64,000 nucleotides of DNA from Coriolopsis trogii (Eukaryota > Basidiomycota > Agaricomycetes > Polyporales > Polyporaceae). The notes below the pieces were generated by a model. The model had not been told where the DNA came from. It worked only from the letters and a program-made list of their open reading frames with translations, and searched no databases. Shown piece by piece: positions 1 through 12,115 of this stretch. Location: NCBI GenBank assembly GCA_020543525.1, contig JAHYIO010000005.1, positions 806,001 to 870,000 on the forward strand. The letters run 5' to 3'. Position 1 is the first letter of the stretch. Every line of letters starts with the position of its first letter. Both the position numbers and the translations under genes were made by a program.

Positions 1-84
1 TGATCCTACCAAAGTCATGTACACTCTATACTCCTGTACTGCCCGCACACGTACTAGATGAAAATAACTGCTACGTTCATCTCT

Positions 85-871
85 TTAGAGCACACATCTA
101 GCGTAAACGCGGCACATCCAGACATAGTTGAAAATCGCATGAGGAGCACTTACCTGAGTTGGCCCCTTCAAATCAGCGGGATGCCAGTCCATCGGTCCTC
201 TACGCCTGGGCTTAGATGATGACCCTCGATGGCGAGTCGCCGCGTTCCGTGATGCGCAGCTCAACGCCCTAACCAGATATTCGACGAACCGAGAGCTAGA
301 AGAGACACATGCCAGGCGGGAAACAGTCGATCCGTGCGATGGGGCATCTTGGGTGACATGCGGCGAAGTGTGCGGAACGATACGAGCCGTGCACGATTTC
401 GCCGAAGAGTCATGGAACGTCGACAACAATATTGGATCCATATCACCGGGAGGTACACCGAGAGCAGCTCCAGCGACGCAGAAAGCTGATCTTCCTGACG
501 ACGTATAGAGATGTTCTGCGGATATGTCGCCACTATTTCGCGCCAAAGTCGTCCTTTGCTCGTGAGGGGTGAACATGCGCGATGGCTGGGATGACTTTCA
601 ACGGGAGCTCCTTTCTCGACTTCTTCGTAGACGGCTCCTGAAGACCCAGACCGACGGTGCCCGTACTGCCCGGGACGCCTACCCCGCCCATGACTGCCCG
701 AAGATTGGCATTGCTTTCTGCGGGTCTGATGAACGGCTCAGTCAGCCAGCGCCGTCGGCCGCCGTCGTTCCCCCGGTACCACATCTGGCACGCAAGCCAC
801 TGTCGTTCACATGCATGGCAGATATACCCTTCTTCCAGTTGGGTCAGACAGCAGCGGTTGCAAGACGACAC
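85..871 (-). CDS. Unrecognised possible gene, partial model
   Basis: Two overlapping minus-strand reading frames may be exons of one gene. The upstream part (about 871-533) begins with a Cys-rich stretch, SCNRCC followed by CHAC and a W-Y-R-G run, which resembles a small zinc-binding head. The downstream frame (576-85) is 163 codons long and contains a good donor (GTAAGT) near 155. The frames change around 533-580 without a clean intron, so this is either a missed splice site or a frameshift. I do not recognise a family. The ATG is unclear. It lies at the window edge, next to a repeat and a pseudogene, which favours a decaying gene. Confidence 0.3.
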
Positions 872-2230
872 AGAAGGAACCGGAGAGAGGGAGCCGACAC
901 TAGAAGATGTTAGTATCGTGCCCTGTCCGGTGGTCGTCGCCTGAACATACTTCGCGAGCGTGATAAGTGAACGAGGCTGATATATCGGCGACTACCAAAT
1001 GCAAGTGGGCAAGGTGAGGACGATTGACGGTGTTGCTGCTGAGCGACGACGAGTGTGGTGTGGTTCAGAACCACCGCTTGACGTGATATGAACCAGTGGT
1101 GCAGGATCCAGGGTCTTGCGAAGCACGCGATCCTGTGGCGTCGAGCAAACCTTCATATTTCTAAGGACAGTTCTGTATCATGTGAAAGGTGCAGACAAGG
1201 TACAGACGACTCACCTGACAGGAACTCCTCAACTCGACGCCCGAATCCTCGCCAATGGTCAGAAGGGATGAGCCGGGACTCGGTTCATTGACACCAGAGG
1301 ACAGGGAGGCAACGGAGTGGTATTGAGGAATTGAGGAAACGTCAATTTTGACCGAGCATAGCTGCCGCGCACTCCAACTCTCAGCGCAAGTCAGATATGC
1401 CGCACGGCATCTTACCTGCCCAAAGTCTTCGGGCTCGCCCTCTGTATCCTCTCCCTGTGGGATCTACTCGACACTTCAGCAATGTTGAAGGGGTGGGATA
1501 ACCTGGTACACGCCAAGAGAAATGGGAGTCAGTGTCGCATTGCCAAAGTAACGCAAGACCCCTCTCATCGATGTTTGGGTGAGTAAAGTTGGGCTATTGA
1601 ATAGAGCGATGTGTGTATACCGCGTTCGGCATGACAAGGACGCACTGGCATATGCGCCTTCCATCCCGAGTCCTCTGTAACACAGCGTTCACAAGCTGCT
1701 TATCAAGCCGCCTTCCCACTATGACTGAGCTGCAAGCCGCAGTGCATACGAAATATCTTCCATATAGCCTGATAGGAGGTGATGTCCCATTAGTTTAGGA
1801 GATAAATCTTAACTCGGCCCTCGTTTTCACGACGTGGGGAGATACCCTGCCTGTTTCGAGACCCTTGCACGGCCTTGCGAGGCGTGTTCGTCCACAAGTA
1901 ACCCGATACTAGTATGGAAAGGAGCAGAGCGCCGACGTACCTTGCTCCTACGCAATAACTTCGGAGGTCTGGGAAGAAGTGCAAGCTGCGCTTGTGTCAC
2001 TGTCTCACCGTCCTGAAGCGTGTCCGCGAGGACAGATCCTTGGTCCTGGCAATAAACATACCACGCACCTTTGGACACACACCAGTCTCGGCAACTGTTA
2101 GTTGTTCAACGGAGGATTGACTTCTCCTGTGGAGGTATCTCGGGATAGCTCGCGACTTGCAGCGCGCTTGAGTTTTCTACGTGTAGGACCCCACACCTGA
2201 TGATGGACGGCGAGGGAACTCACCGGACGT
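872..2230. other. No supported gene
   Basis: Only short, overlapping frames in both strands. A minus-strand frame at 2078-1827 (starting GAWYVYCQDQG) reads rather like an exon and ends near a GTACG donor, but nothing in the window supports it. Confidence 0.4.
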
Positions 2231-3025
2231 CTGTTAGTATAGGTGAGCCACGGATGGTAAGAGAGCAATTTACCGTAGTGACGCCTGAGCAAGGTAGCAC
2301 AAGAACTCCACTAAAAGGGATGGCCAGCGCCCAAAAGGAAATGTGTGAAGGTTTCGACGAGGTGAGCAGAGATACGCGGGAGTGGCGACGGCCTCACGAT
2401 TGTTGGGTGTATTCGTCGGCTTCGGCGTCTAACCCGAATGGGGTGTCCTAGGGTAATCGAATGGCACGTCAAGAGGCGCAAGTAAGATCGGACAGGTTAG
2501 ATATGTTTTTGGACATGGTGCGAGGAGATAAGTAGAACTCAGCTTGGAAAATATGCGGACGAATCGTCAGTAGACGACGGGGACCGCATCAAACGAGCAC
2601 TTAACGCAGTGAACAGACACATGCATGAGCGACGACGTTGGAGTCGGTTCATTGTCCCTCTCAAAGTGAAAAGCACGGGTGCCTGGAAGGAGCGAGAATG
2701 TTTCCAAAAGCTTCGGAAGCGTATGAGATATGATGTGACCGTGTCCGCGGGCGATGCAAGGAGAATGCGGTAGTCAATGACTGAACAATGGGAGCGGAGA
2801 ATGGTACAGGTGACAAAGAGCGAGAAGAAACCATGGAGCCAAAAGCCCAGAAGCGTGGGTCACGATGATGGGCAGAATCGCGCCCTGTCGCGCATGCGCC
2901 GCGGAACACCCTTGGTACGTCCTACCCGCGATGAATGCTCGAGGTGGTATGCCCGATACATTCTACGTGGTGCTGAATGCTGTAAAATGGCGCAAAGAAT
3001 AGACGTTAATGGGCTTAATATAACG
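2231..3025 (-). repeat. Dispersed repeat copy A (inverted relative to 49.1-53.3 kb)
   Basis: Read on the minus strand, the part at 3025-2839 matches 49101-49275 and the part at 2837-2231 matches 52781-53320. Copy A therefore joins two pieces that lie 3.5 kb apart at the other locus. The junction is in TTTGGC|TCCATGG with a shared GC, as expected for a small-microhomology deletion. Relative to 52.9 kb, copy A carries about 66 extra bases near 2650-2720. The 3011-3025 end still includes a short EF-2-like stretch (RYVEPI in the other copy), so copy A descends from an EF-2 pseudogene locus. It abuts the TOM1-type pseudogene directly. Confidence 0.85.
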
Positions 3026-4330
3026 GCCCCGACGAAATCCTCATGTACTGAAAGAGGAGCCCGACGCCGTTGCGCTTGACGAACAAATCTGCGATGTTAG
3101 AGTCACAGGTCAAGAGAACAACCAGCTTCAAGACAGATATCAGCTCGTCCTTCGGTAGCGTCGGCACCGCTGGGAGACGCATATAGAACTCGAACAACGA
3201 GTTACGTGCCTCGGCATACCGCGACCTTGAGCAATTGCCTCGCGAACGATCAGGTCCTTCTCTCTTGGCAGTGTGGAGAGTCGCCGATGACAAGCAGCGA
3301 CTCAATGACGAGGAGCTGGGCCGGAAGCCAGTCTGGGATTGTGGGGTGATCGTCCCCATCAGGGTTGGAAAGGAGGAGAGATAGGAGCACGTTCATCAGG
3401 TCTTTGGCCTCTTCGTCTTGCATTTGCGCTGCTTGCGACCTAGGTTCGCCTAACATGAGAGCTAGAAGATGGCAACGAACAGCAGGCGGCTGCTCCTGCA
3501 CATCATATGCAGCTGGCGAGAACGCCTGGATGTCGTCGATGTGTGCCTTGACCGCTTGAGTGCGATACTCGCTGGTCGGGCCGACGAAGACCTCCTGCAT
3601 GTCGAAGACTAAAGTAGGATCATGATGTTTGTCGACCAGCCCAAGCTCGGCGACCGATGCCGTCCTCCAGCGGTTCTCGAGCCGTCTTCAACTCTTTCAC
3701 CCATTCGTCGGCACTCTTGCCGGGAGTAGAAGGAGGTTCCTTGACAATAGGCGCAACTGTCCGATGCAGCTGGAACCTCCGCCGGCAGTTGGGCAGCATC
3801 GCCAAGGCTTGACCTTCAGCTTGGCCCTCAACTTGGCCTTCAGCGGGAGCAGGAGCAGTTGCCACGCCCTCAGCAGGAGCAGGCTGCACCTCAGGTGCAG
3901 ACTCTGGATCGGGCGGGAAGGAATTCGGCGGAGCGAGGAGCAGCTCCGTCGATGCGTTGACGTAAATAGGAGTACGGACGAGTGTACGCTTAGCAGCCGA
4001 TTGAGGGAAGCCCACGTCCATGAGCTGCCGGATGCGGTTCTCGTCGGTGCCGGCGAGCTGAGACATGCGCGGGATGCCAGATGCGCCGCCACCGAGCATC
4101 GATGCTGACAACTGCACGTCCTTGATATCCTCGTTCTCAGTGTTCAACGGCTCCATGACAATATGCACGACGGACGTGACGCCGATGGGTGCGGATGGGA
4201 GCCAGGAGGTTTCCCAGATGGAATGAATGAGAGGAAGCGCAGCTCGACGCATCCGTACCAAGAAGTTGTGCGGCTCGAAGTAGTCGGGCTCCGTGTCCTT
4301 TTTGTCTGTAGTGATGGCAAGCGGCATCTG
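3026..4330 (-). pseudogene. Fragment of a TOM1/HUWE1-type HECT E3 ubiquitin ligase
   Basis: The minus strand encodes an internal piece of the giant HECT E3 family. It starts near DKKDTEPDYF and PLIHSIWE, continues through a UBA-like helix bundle (DENRIRQLMDVGFP, about 4050-3960), an Ala/Pro/Glu-rich linker, then AVKAHIDDIQAFSPAAYDVQ and NSLFEFYMRL..PKDELISVL. Family members exceed 3,000 residues and end in a HECT domain; here both the N-terminal armadillo region and the HECT domain are absent. Reading-frame breaks lie near 3640 and near 3260, where homologous sequence continues in another frame. It stops abruptly at repeat A. This is a truncated relic, not a working ligase. Assignment is from remembered family sequence, not a search. 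Confidence 0.8.
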
Positions 4331-5577
4331 TGATGACTCGAAGAGGGGACGGGAAGAGACACTACTCGCGGGAAAGGCTACAGAACGCGTCAAGACCACC
4401 TACGCCCAACAGAAGACACGGTCGACGGGAGGAGGCCTTGGAAGATTGAACACCAATGATGACAAGACAAGAGCAAGAGGTGACGGACTCACGAGACTAT
4501 AATTACTGTAGATAGCACGAAGTGAGTGACACTGGTGGACAATGGCCGCCCGGTCTTGAACGATAGCATGATTGTCTGTTGGCACAGTGAAGAACCCATA
4601 GTGCGCGACAAAACTACACACCGTTGTACCAGATGTGATGGTCAGTCTCTCCGAGCCATCTGCGCTAAGATGCTAATTGGGAACTCAATGCTCACCGATA
4701 TGTTACTGATTCCGAGTCCTTCGATGCCAGCAGATGCCAATGCGAATTTCATTCAGAAACTCATAACGGCAACAAAGTCTATCCTAGTCCAGCTATGCCG
4801 AAGCGGGCATGTTTCTTATTGACTAGCGTATCTTCAACGCTGAGGCGAAAGGGCAATGCGAGGGTACCACGAGGATTGTCGGAGTGGAATTCGCGAGAAA
4901 AGTTGCGCATATGCGAGTGAAGGTCTTGCGCGGCAGCAACGGCCTTCCCCATCATGCCAGATGTCGCGTGGACTGTGTCAGTTCGTGCGCGTGAAGGTGT
5001 AGACTGTCCAAAGACGCACTCTGCGGTACCCCAGGATTGTTGTGTACCAGAGCTAGTGTGCGTGAGGTCTCTCTGCAAGTTGGCAACGCACTGAGTGAGA
5101 GTAGTACCGAGGGAGTACACGCAAATGGAATCAGTGGACAATGAGTATACTCCTCGCGTCGAAACCGGGAAACACTCAACTCTGGACCTTACAAGTATTC
5201 AGTATTCCTCCTGTCCGCCTCTCGGCCTCGGTGGATATGTCGTCCGAGTGGCGGCTACAGAGAAAGAATAGACAGTGTATCGGGGGTGAGCAGCGCGCCG
5301 CGACAGTCGAATGGGAGGAGCAAGATGATAGAGAACTCGAACCATAGTCGTGGACTTCGAGGACGAATAGACCGGCATCTATAGATTGTGGTGGTGCGCG
5401 CGCATTCGTGACTTATCACACAACGTGTTCAGAAATGGTAATCGCGATATTCCGGATCCCCCGGCGCTTGGTACATGGACTAGTAGTGCGCATCCTCCCC
5501 GCCCGCCCCATTGCCTCAAACTACTCCAGACCAATATGACTTGTGTTCAAGATGCTCTAGTAAAAATATGAAGCTCG
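4331..5577. other. No supported gene
   Basis: Short frames only. Some of 4400-4620 may be further upstream TOM1-like relic, but I cannot recognise it. The right end is the insertion point of the copia element. Confidence 0.4.
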
Positions 5578-5582
5578 TTCCG
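5578..5582. repeat. Target-site duplication, left copy (TTCCG)
   Basis: Five bases TTCCG directly precede the 5' LTR and are repeated directly after the 3' LTR at 12086-12090. Five bp is the usual duplication for Ty1/copia integrases, so both element ends are intact. Confidence 0.95.
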
Positions 5583-6149
5583 TGTTGACATTCTGGATTT
5601 ACGGCTCTACCGGTCCGGAGTTGTGCACACAACCTTTGTATGGTCATGTTTACCTATGTTTAGATAGCGCTTACTATAGGCTGTGTTTCTACTTACCATA
5701 TACGGTTTTCTCTACGAAACTACTGTACATTCCCATGACCATATGGTTCCCTTGTCTTCCTGTGCGTTCTACAATGCACCAGAACATTCTAGACCTTATG
5801 TCTTACTCAGAATACTCTCGGCTCTTACTCATACGCCGAGTACGGACTCTTACTCATCGCTCTATGGTTAACATGTGACTGCTTCATTCGCTTACTCATG
5901 CACTCCTCTCTCCAGTATATAAGGCAGTCTGTTTGCCCCTCTGCTCTTCAGTCGTTCACTCACTGACTGAAGAGTAAGTCTCACTCATTACTTATGCTCT
6001 ACTACACTTTACTTACTAGTACTTGTAGTCTCTCTTTGTGTGACTTACAGGTACTAAACTATGCAATATAGTCGTTCACTCACTGACTGAAGATCTCTCT
6101 TTGTGTGACTTACAGGTCGCTCCAAGCCTTCCAGGTTCAGAGTTCATCA
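5583..6149 (+). repeat. 5' LTR of copia element
   Basis: 567 bp, TGTTGACA at the start and TTCATCA at the end. It contains a TATATAA box and two internal copies of a motif around CACTCACTGACTGAAGA. The only difference seen from the 3' LTR is A at 5781 versus G at 11717. Confidence 0.97.
5916..5922 (+). promoter_or_regulatory. TATA box of the LTR promoter
   Basis: TATATAA followed by AAGGCAG, about two-thirds into the LTR; the likely start of the genomic transcript lies 25-35 bp downstream. An identical copy is in the 3' LTR at 11852-11858. Confidence 0.6.
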
Positions 6150-6166
6150 GGTTATGAGCCCTGCGC
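6150..6166 (+). promoter_or_regulatory. Primer-binding site for a half initiator-tRNA
   Basis: GGTTATGAGCCCTGCGC follows the LTR without a gap. It is the exact complement of the anticodon stem-loop region of fungal initiator tRNA-Met (GCGCAGGGCTCATAACC), not of a tRNA 3' end. That is the half-tRNA priming mode of Hemivirus-type copia elements such as Drosophila copia. The tRNA sequence is from memory. Confidence 0.85.
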
Positions 6167-7202
6167 TCTAATCGGTTGCTTCTCTGTCGACACCTCTGCG
6201 CGCAACTCTTTGTACGTCGACTCTCTGCCCGTGCATCCCACTTTCCTACTCTCTTGACTGTGCCCGCCGACACTGCTGCCAGGGGGACATTTCTGCGCTC
6301 GTGACGCAGCCCTGAGCGCTTCGTAGTCAGTCTCTAGTCTACTATCGTTGTAACACCTGTTGTGCTCTCGAGGCACCTGGGTGATTCAGGCATCCCTCAG
6401 CCAGGCCACGCACTTGCGCCCGCCAGCTGTTGTACCCGGGGTGGTTAGCACCTTTGGACCGGAGGACAACCGTTCGGACCCTCCTTACGATACCTTTTTG
6501 CCTCGGTAGTTACTATAGCGTTTCTTGGGCACAGTTGGCGACTTCTACCCGGATTGTCGGTAATTTCGGCTTACTGGCTCTCTGGTTCACCTCAAAAGGT
6601 GCCCCTGTCCACCTTCCTCGCACGTGGCACGTCAATCATCGCGTATACTTTGAACCACCGTTCTGGAGCCGACTCTTCCAGCATCTCCTCATTCCTCTGA
6701 GTCTGAAGTCGAGGACATCGTTGATACTTCGACAGAAGCATCCTCTGACAGCTCAGGCAACGAGGAATCCTGCGAGGATCTTCCACACGTTTGGGACTCT
6801 GACGAACAAGTCGACGCCCACCTTCAAAGCGACGGTTGGTACAATTGTGCCGTGAGCCCCTGTCCTCATCGGTACAACAACGTTGCTTTACCGGAAGATC
6901 CCACATCGTTCGCTTGGCAACCTATCTCTCCCTACCAAGCAGACGAGGAGTTTCTTGCTGGAGTCAACACAGCTCTTCCAGTCGCATCCGATACACCCTA
7001 CGACACACCACTTGTCGTAGCGCTTCCTCTCGCCTCTAACACCCCATACGACATCCCTCTCGTCGCATCTCCGCATCTCTCTCCAATCGAAACTCTTCCT
7101 CCTCCTCTCGTCACTGCGCTTCCATCTGTTGCGCCTATATCCTTCACTCTAGACTTCGACGACGAGGATTATCTCCACTCTTCTCAGTACCTGCTTTCAA
7201 TC
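6167..7202 (+). other. Copia leader and possible upstream gag extension
   Basis: The gag-pol frame is open from 6654 but has no ATG before 7203. The stretch 6654-7202 would encode an acidic Ser/Asp/Glu-rich part and then Pro-rich repeats (TPYDTPLV, TPYDIPLV). It may be joined to an upstream ATG by a leader intron, or be untranslated leader. A separate 141-codon frame at 6430-6855 is probably chance. Confidence 0.5.
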
Positions 7203-10200
7203 ATGGGAGACGTCAAGATCGACTCGATCCCTATCCTTTCTTCGGCGAACCAGTACAATGACTGGGCTGCAAAGCTCAAGGGGTACTTCATCTTCATGGG
7301 CTGTTGGGAGATTGTCGAAGGCACCAAGACTGAGCCCTCTCCTGCCGGTACTACTGCCACTGCGGCAGAGTTAGTCGCCATAGAGGCATGGCAGAAGCTC
7401 AATGGGCAGGCTCGCGGCATGATGTATATGCGGGTCTCACCGAACTTCCACTACGTCCTCGATGCGAAGGTTCTGGGTCAAGGTGGTGCTGCTCCTCGTA
7501 CCATGACAGCCGCTGAGACCTGGGCCGCCATCAAGACGAAGTTTGGCACGCCCAACAGTGCTCACGTCTGGGGCATGTTCGAGTCGCTCGTTGCAGAGCC
7601 TCGCATGAACGATTCGAAGCCTCTCCAGGACCAGATGATGAAGATCATCAACCGCCTTCGCGACATTGATAGCAACGGCGTCAAGCTCAGCGAGACCATG
7701 CAGGCTCTCCTGTTGCTGTCGAAGGTCCCCGAGTCCTACCAGTCCATGGTTTCTGCGCTAATGGCTATTACGGACATTGACAAGATCACCCTCGACGACA
7801 TCCAGTCGAAGACCTTGGCCGAGGAGTCATTGCGCAAGAACGGACAGTCCGCCAACAAGGTCTCCCAGACCAAGCCGAAGCCTAAGGGTCCTTGCTCCTT
7901 CTGTGGCGGTAGTTCTCACCACGAGTCCAACTGCTACAAGAAGCACCCAGACAAGCGTCCCAAGGGCAAGAAGAAGGAGAAGGAGAGGGATAAGGACAAG
8001 GACAAGGGGAAGAACAAGGACACTACTTCTCATAGCCATGCACATGTCGTCTCTGAGTCTGTATCTGCTGTAAACGTACTTTCGGGTCCCTCGAACATCG
8101 CTGCTTCTTTCTATGATGAGGCTATGGCCTCGGACAGCTCGAAGTGGACCATGTGGCTTATGGACTCAGGAGCCTCTCAACATATCACCGGCGACATGTC
8201 TGACTTTTCTACCTACCAGCCTTTCGAGACCACTGTTCCCTTTGGAACGGCTGCGTCAGGTGAAAGTAGTGTTATCCATGCGCTTGGATCGGGAACGGTT
8301 GAAGGGATCGCGTACATCGATAATCAGAGCATCCCAGTCACCTTCAACAACGTCTACTACATCCCGCATGTGGAAGGTCGTCTTTTCTCGACGGGCTCCA
8401 TCGAGCGCAATGGTTATTCCTTGTTCCAAGGCGAAGGTTGCATGTGTATCTTTGACAAGCTACCTGATGGTGCTGTCAAACATGGTTCGATGATTCGTAT
8501 CATGGGTCGAAAGATCCTTGAGGCGAGGTACAACCCGAATAGCAACACGTACTGGACGCTCCTCGAACTCCGTAATGGTCAGCGTGTCCACCTCAATGTC
8601 CGTCGCTTCAAGACCTGGCATCGTCGCTTTGGTCATGCGGGCAAGGACGTGGTACGTCATCTTCCTAAGAACACCAAGGGAGTTGATGCCGTTGATCCTG
8701 CGGATGAAGAGCCATGTGACGGATGTGCCTTTGGCAAATCCACTCGCGCCCCCTTTCCACCTTCTGAGAAGCGTGCGACTGAAGTTCTCGAGCTCATCCA
8801 TACAGATCTCGATGGACCGATGCGTACTCAGGCTATCGGAGGATGGAAGTATTTTGCCAGTTTCATTGACGATTACTCTGGTCTTGCTCGCGCCTATTAC
8901 CTTAAGCACAAGTCGGATGCTATCAAAGCATTCCTCGACTATAAGGCATGGGCTGAGACTCAGACCGGTAAAAAGATCAAGAAAGTCCGCTCTGATCGAG
9001 GGGGGGAATACACGTCTAGCGAGTTCAGCGAGCTTCTTCGTTCGCATGACATCGAGCACCAGAAGACAGTTGCGGGTTCACCTCAACAGAATGGACGTGC
9101 TGAACGCTGGAACCGTACCATCACCGAGAAGGCTTTGTGTATGTTACATCAGGCTGGACTTAGTCACGGTTTCTGGCAACTTGCCATCGATGCAGCCGTT
9201 CATATCTACAATCGTCAACCTATGTGACGACACAAATGGCAATGCCCTATCACGTTGTGGGACGGTACCATACCGGACGTTTCCTACTTCCGCGTGTTTG
9301 GGTGCAAAGCCTTTGTGCATGTGCAGAAGGCGAAGCGCGAAGGGAAGCTCGACAAGAAGGCAGTCGAGATGATCTTCGTGGGGTATGAGCAGGGTTCCAA
9401 GGGGTATCGTTTTTGGAATCCGGCCACCCGTTCTATCGTCGTGTCCCGCGATGTGACATTCGATGAAGAGTCTTTCCCTGCACGAAAACTTCCTGGCAAT
9501 CAACCTGTCGCCCCCAGTGATAATCCGTTTGTGAATGACCAGTCGGATGAGTCCTCGAACGACGACTCTGACTTGGTCGATCCCAACGACATCCTGGACA
9601 TTCCCCTTCCCATTCCGCTTGATGTCCCACCACCGCTTGATCACTCTGTAGACGATGATGCGCCTGAAGCACCTGCTCCGGCTAATGCCCCTGATCGTCC
9701 TCCAACACCACCACCTGTTCCTGCTCCTCATCCTCCTCACCGTCGTGGTCGTAACAGACCAGTGGGAGATAATCAGCCTAGCATTGCTCGTGACCGTCCT
9801 CGTCATGACAAAGCAGGCATTCCCCACCCGAGTAGGACTCAGGACAACATCTATGGTGACGAGAACCCGGTTCATGTTGACGCTCGGACAGATCCGGATG
9901 GAGATCAGTGGGAGGCAGAGACTTTTCTCGCTTTTCTCGCTGCTGCTCAGTCGAAAGCTGGTATTCCTCAATCCCACAAGGAGGCCATGCGATCGCCTGA
10001 TGCTCCTGAGTGGTGCGAAGCTGAGAAGTCGGAGTATGACTCGCTCATCGAGAACAGGACCTGGGTACTTGTTCCTCGTCCTAAAGGTCGACACGTCGTC
10101 TCAAACCGCTGGGTTTATGACATTAAACATGATGGGCGGTATAAAGCTCGTCTTGTTGCTCGCGGTTTTACTCAAGTATGGGGTGAGGACTATCACGAGA

Positions 10201-11507
10201 CGTTCTCTCCGGTTGCGCGGTTCGAGTCTATCCGGTATCTTCTTGCGCATGCTGCGCTTGAGGACTGGGACATCAAATCTATGGATGTCAAGACCGCGTT
10301 TCTGAATGGCGATCTCGAAGAGGAGATCTACATGGAACAGCCCGAAGGCTGGGTCGTTCCTGGGAAGGAAGACCACGTCTGTCTGCTCAAAAAGGCTATC
10401 TATGGTCTTAAACAGGCGTCGCGTCAATGGAATGCGAAGATTCATCAGTCGCTTCTTGACTTGGGATTCCAACGGACTTATTCTGATGCCGGGATCTACG
10501 TATATCGGCGACAAGGGGGGGAACACGTAACGATTGTCGTACTCTATGTCGACGATCTACTTCTCATCGGCGATCAGTCTAGTCACATCAAGCACGTCAA
10601 GCGCTCTCTCTCTAAGCAGTACAAGATGACGGACTTGGGACCAGTCAAGCGCTTCCTTGGTCTTCGCATCACTCGAGATCGTTCTACTCGAACACTCGAC
10701 ATCGACCAGGAAGAGTATATCCAGTCTGTCCTTGAGCGTTTCCAGATGGCTGACTGTAAACCGTCGCGTACTCCTCTCCCTGCTGGTGCTGTTTTGGTGA
10801 AAACCGATCAGCCCGCTTCCGATTCATTCAGGCAACGCTACCAGAGTGTTATTGGCAGTCTTTTGTACGCCATGCTCGGGACGCGCCCTGATATTGCTTT
10901 CGCTGTCACACGGTTATCCAAGTACAATGCCAATCCCTCTGAAGCGCACATGAACTATGCCAAGTATGTCCTGCGTTACCTTCAGGGAACAAAGGCGTAC
11001 CGGCTGCGCTACAAGGGAGCGTCTAATGACGGTCTGATTTCGTACTCAGATTCGGACTGGGCGGAAGACCGTGATGATCGGCACTCAACCTCTGGCTTTG
11101 TCTTCTTGATGGCAGGTGGTGCTGTATCGTGGGCATCGAGGCGTCAGCCTACCATTTCGCTCTCCTCGACCGAGGCGGAATATAAAGCGGCCTCCGACAC
11201 TTGTCGTCAGTTGGCATGGCTGAGGACCTTCGGCGATGAACTCGGAGATGACGTGACTGATCCGACGCCTTTGTGTCTCGACAACCAAGGCTCGATCTTC
11301 TTGTCTGTCAATCCAGTCATTGACCGTCGTACCAAGCACATAGAGATCCGTTATCACTTCATTCGTGAACAGGTCGAGATGGGATCTGTCGAGATCTACT
11401 ATGTCGCTTCTGAGGACCAATTGGCCGACCCCCTCACGAAGAACGTGCCTTACTCCAATCAGGCCAAATTCGTTGAGGAGATAGGTCTTGTGTCCGTTGC
11501 ATCTTGA
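7203..11507 (+). pseudogene. Copia gag-pol polyprotein with one in-frame stop
   Basis: Single long frame of about 1,434 codons broken by TGA at 9225-9227. Start chosen at the first ATG (MGDVKIDSIP). Domains in order: gag capsid-like region (QYNDWAAKLKGYF), CCHC zinc knuckle (CSFCGGSSHHESNC, about 7889), aspartic protease (WLMDSGASQHITGD, about 8155), integrase HHCC head (WHRRFGH..CDGC) and DDE core (HTDLDG, RSDRGGEY, NGRAERWNR), then reverse transcriptase (WVYDIKHDGRYKARLVARG; YVDDLLLIG at about 10547) and RNase H (SDSDWAEDRDDRHSTSGF). After the stop, the same frame resumes with the integrase C-terminal GKPD-like part (DGTIPDVSYFRVFG). The stop context fits CGA to TGA, a CpG transition, so the element is newly disabled or needs readthrough. 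Confidence 0.95.
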
Positions 11508-11510
11508 ACG

Positions 11511-11518
11511 AGTGGGAG
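11511..11518 (+). other. Polypurine tract
   Basis: AGTGGGAG abuts the TG of the 3' LTR, three bases after the pol stop; position and composition fit the plus-strand primer of copia elements. Confidence 0.7.
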
Positions 11519-12085
11519 TGTTGACATTCTGGATTTACGGCTCTACCGGTCCGGAGTTGTGCACACAACCTTTGTATGGTCATGTTTACCTATGTTTAGA
11601 TAGCGCTTACTATAGGCTGTGTTTCTACTTACCATATACGGTTTTCTCTACGAAACTACTGTACATTCCCATGACCATATGGTTCCCTTGTCTTCCTGTG
11701 CGTTCTACAATGCACCGGAACATTCTAGACCTTATGTCTTACTCAGAATACTCTCGGCTCTTACTCATACGCCGAGTACGGACTCTTACTCATCGCTCTA
11801 TGGTTAACATGTGACTGCTTCATTCGCTTACTCATGCACTCCTCTCTCCAGTATATAAGGCAGTCTGTTTGCCCCTCTGCTCTTCAGTCGTTCACTCACT
11901 GACTGAAGAGTAAGTCTCACTCATTACTTATGCTCTACTACACTTTACTTACTAGTACTTGTAGTCTCTCTTTGTGTGACTTACAGGTACTAAACTATGC
12001 AATATAGTCGTTCACTCACTGACTGAAGATCTCTCTTTGTGTGACTTACAGGTCGCTCCAAGCCTTCCAGGTTCAGAGTTCATCA
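11519..12085 (+). repeat. 3' LTR of copia element
   Basis: 567 bp, offset 5,936 bp from the 5' LTR, one mismatch seen at 11717. Ends CATCA and is followed by the TTCCG duplication. Confidence 0.97.
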
Positions 12086-12090
12086 TTCCG
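12086..12090. repeat. Target-site duplication, right copy (TTCCG)
   Basis: Matches 5578-5582. Confidence 0.95.
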
Positions 12091-12115
12091 CATGTCCTAG
12101 TGAATGTCACTCACC

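Larger units (their letters stand above)
5583..12085 (+). mobile_element. Ty1/copia LTR retrotransposon, nearly complete
   Basis: 6,503-bp element bounded by two 567-bp LTRs that begin TG and end CA and are flanked by TTCCG duplications. The order is LTR, primer site, long leader, gag-protease-integrase-reverse transcriptase-RNase H, polypurine tract, LTR, which is the copia (Pseudoviridae) order. The LTRs differ at one position seen (5781 A, 11717 G), so insertion is recent. One in-frame TGA at 9225 interrupts pol. The element landed about 30 bp beyond the end of the acidic repeat-protein frame at 12116-12535. Confidence 0.97.

Noticed and set aside
5582..5878. 98-codon frame in each LTR (also 11488-11814)
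   Set aside because: Identical because the LTRs are identical; noncoding promoter sequence.
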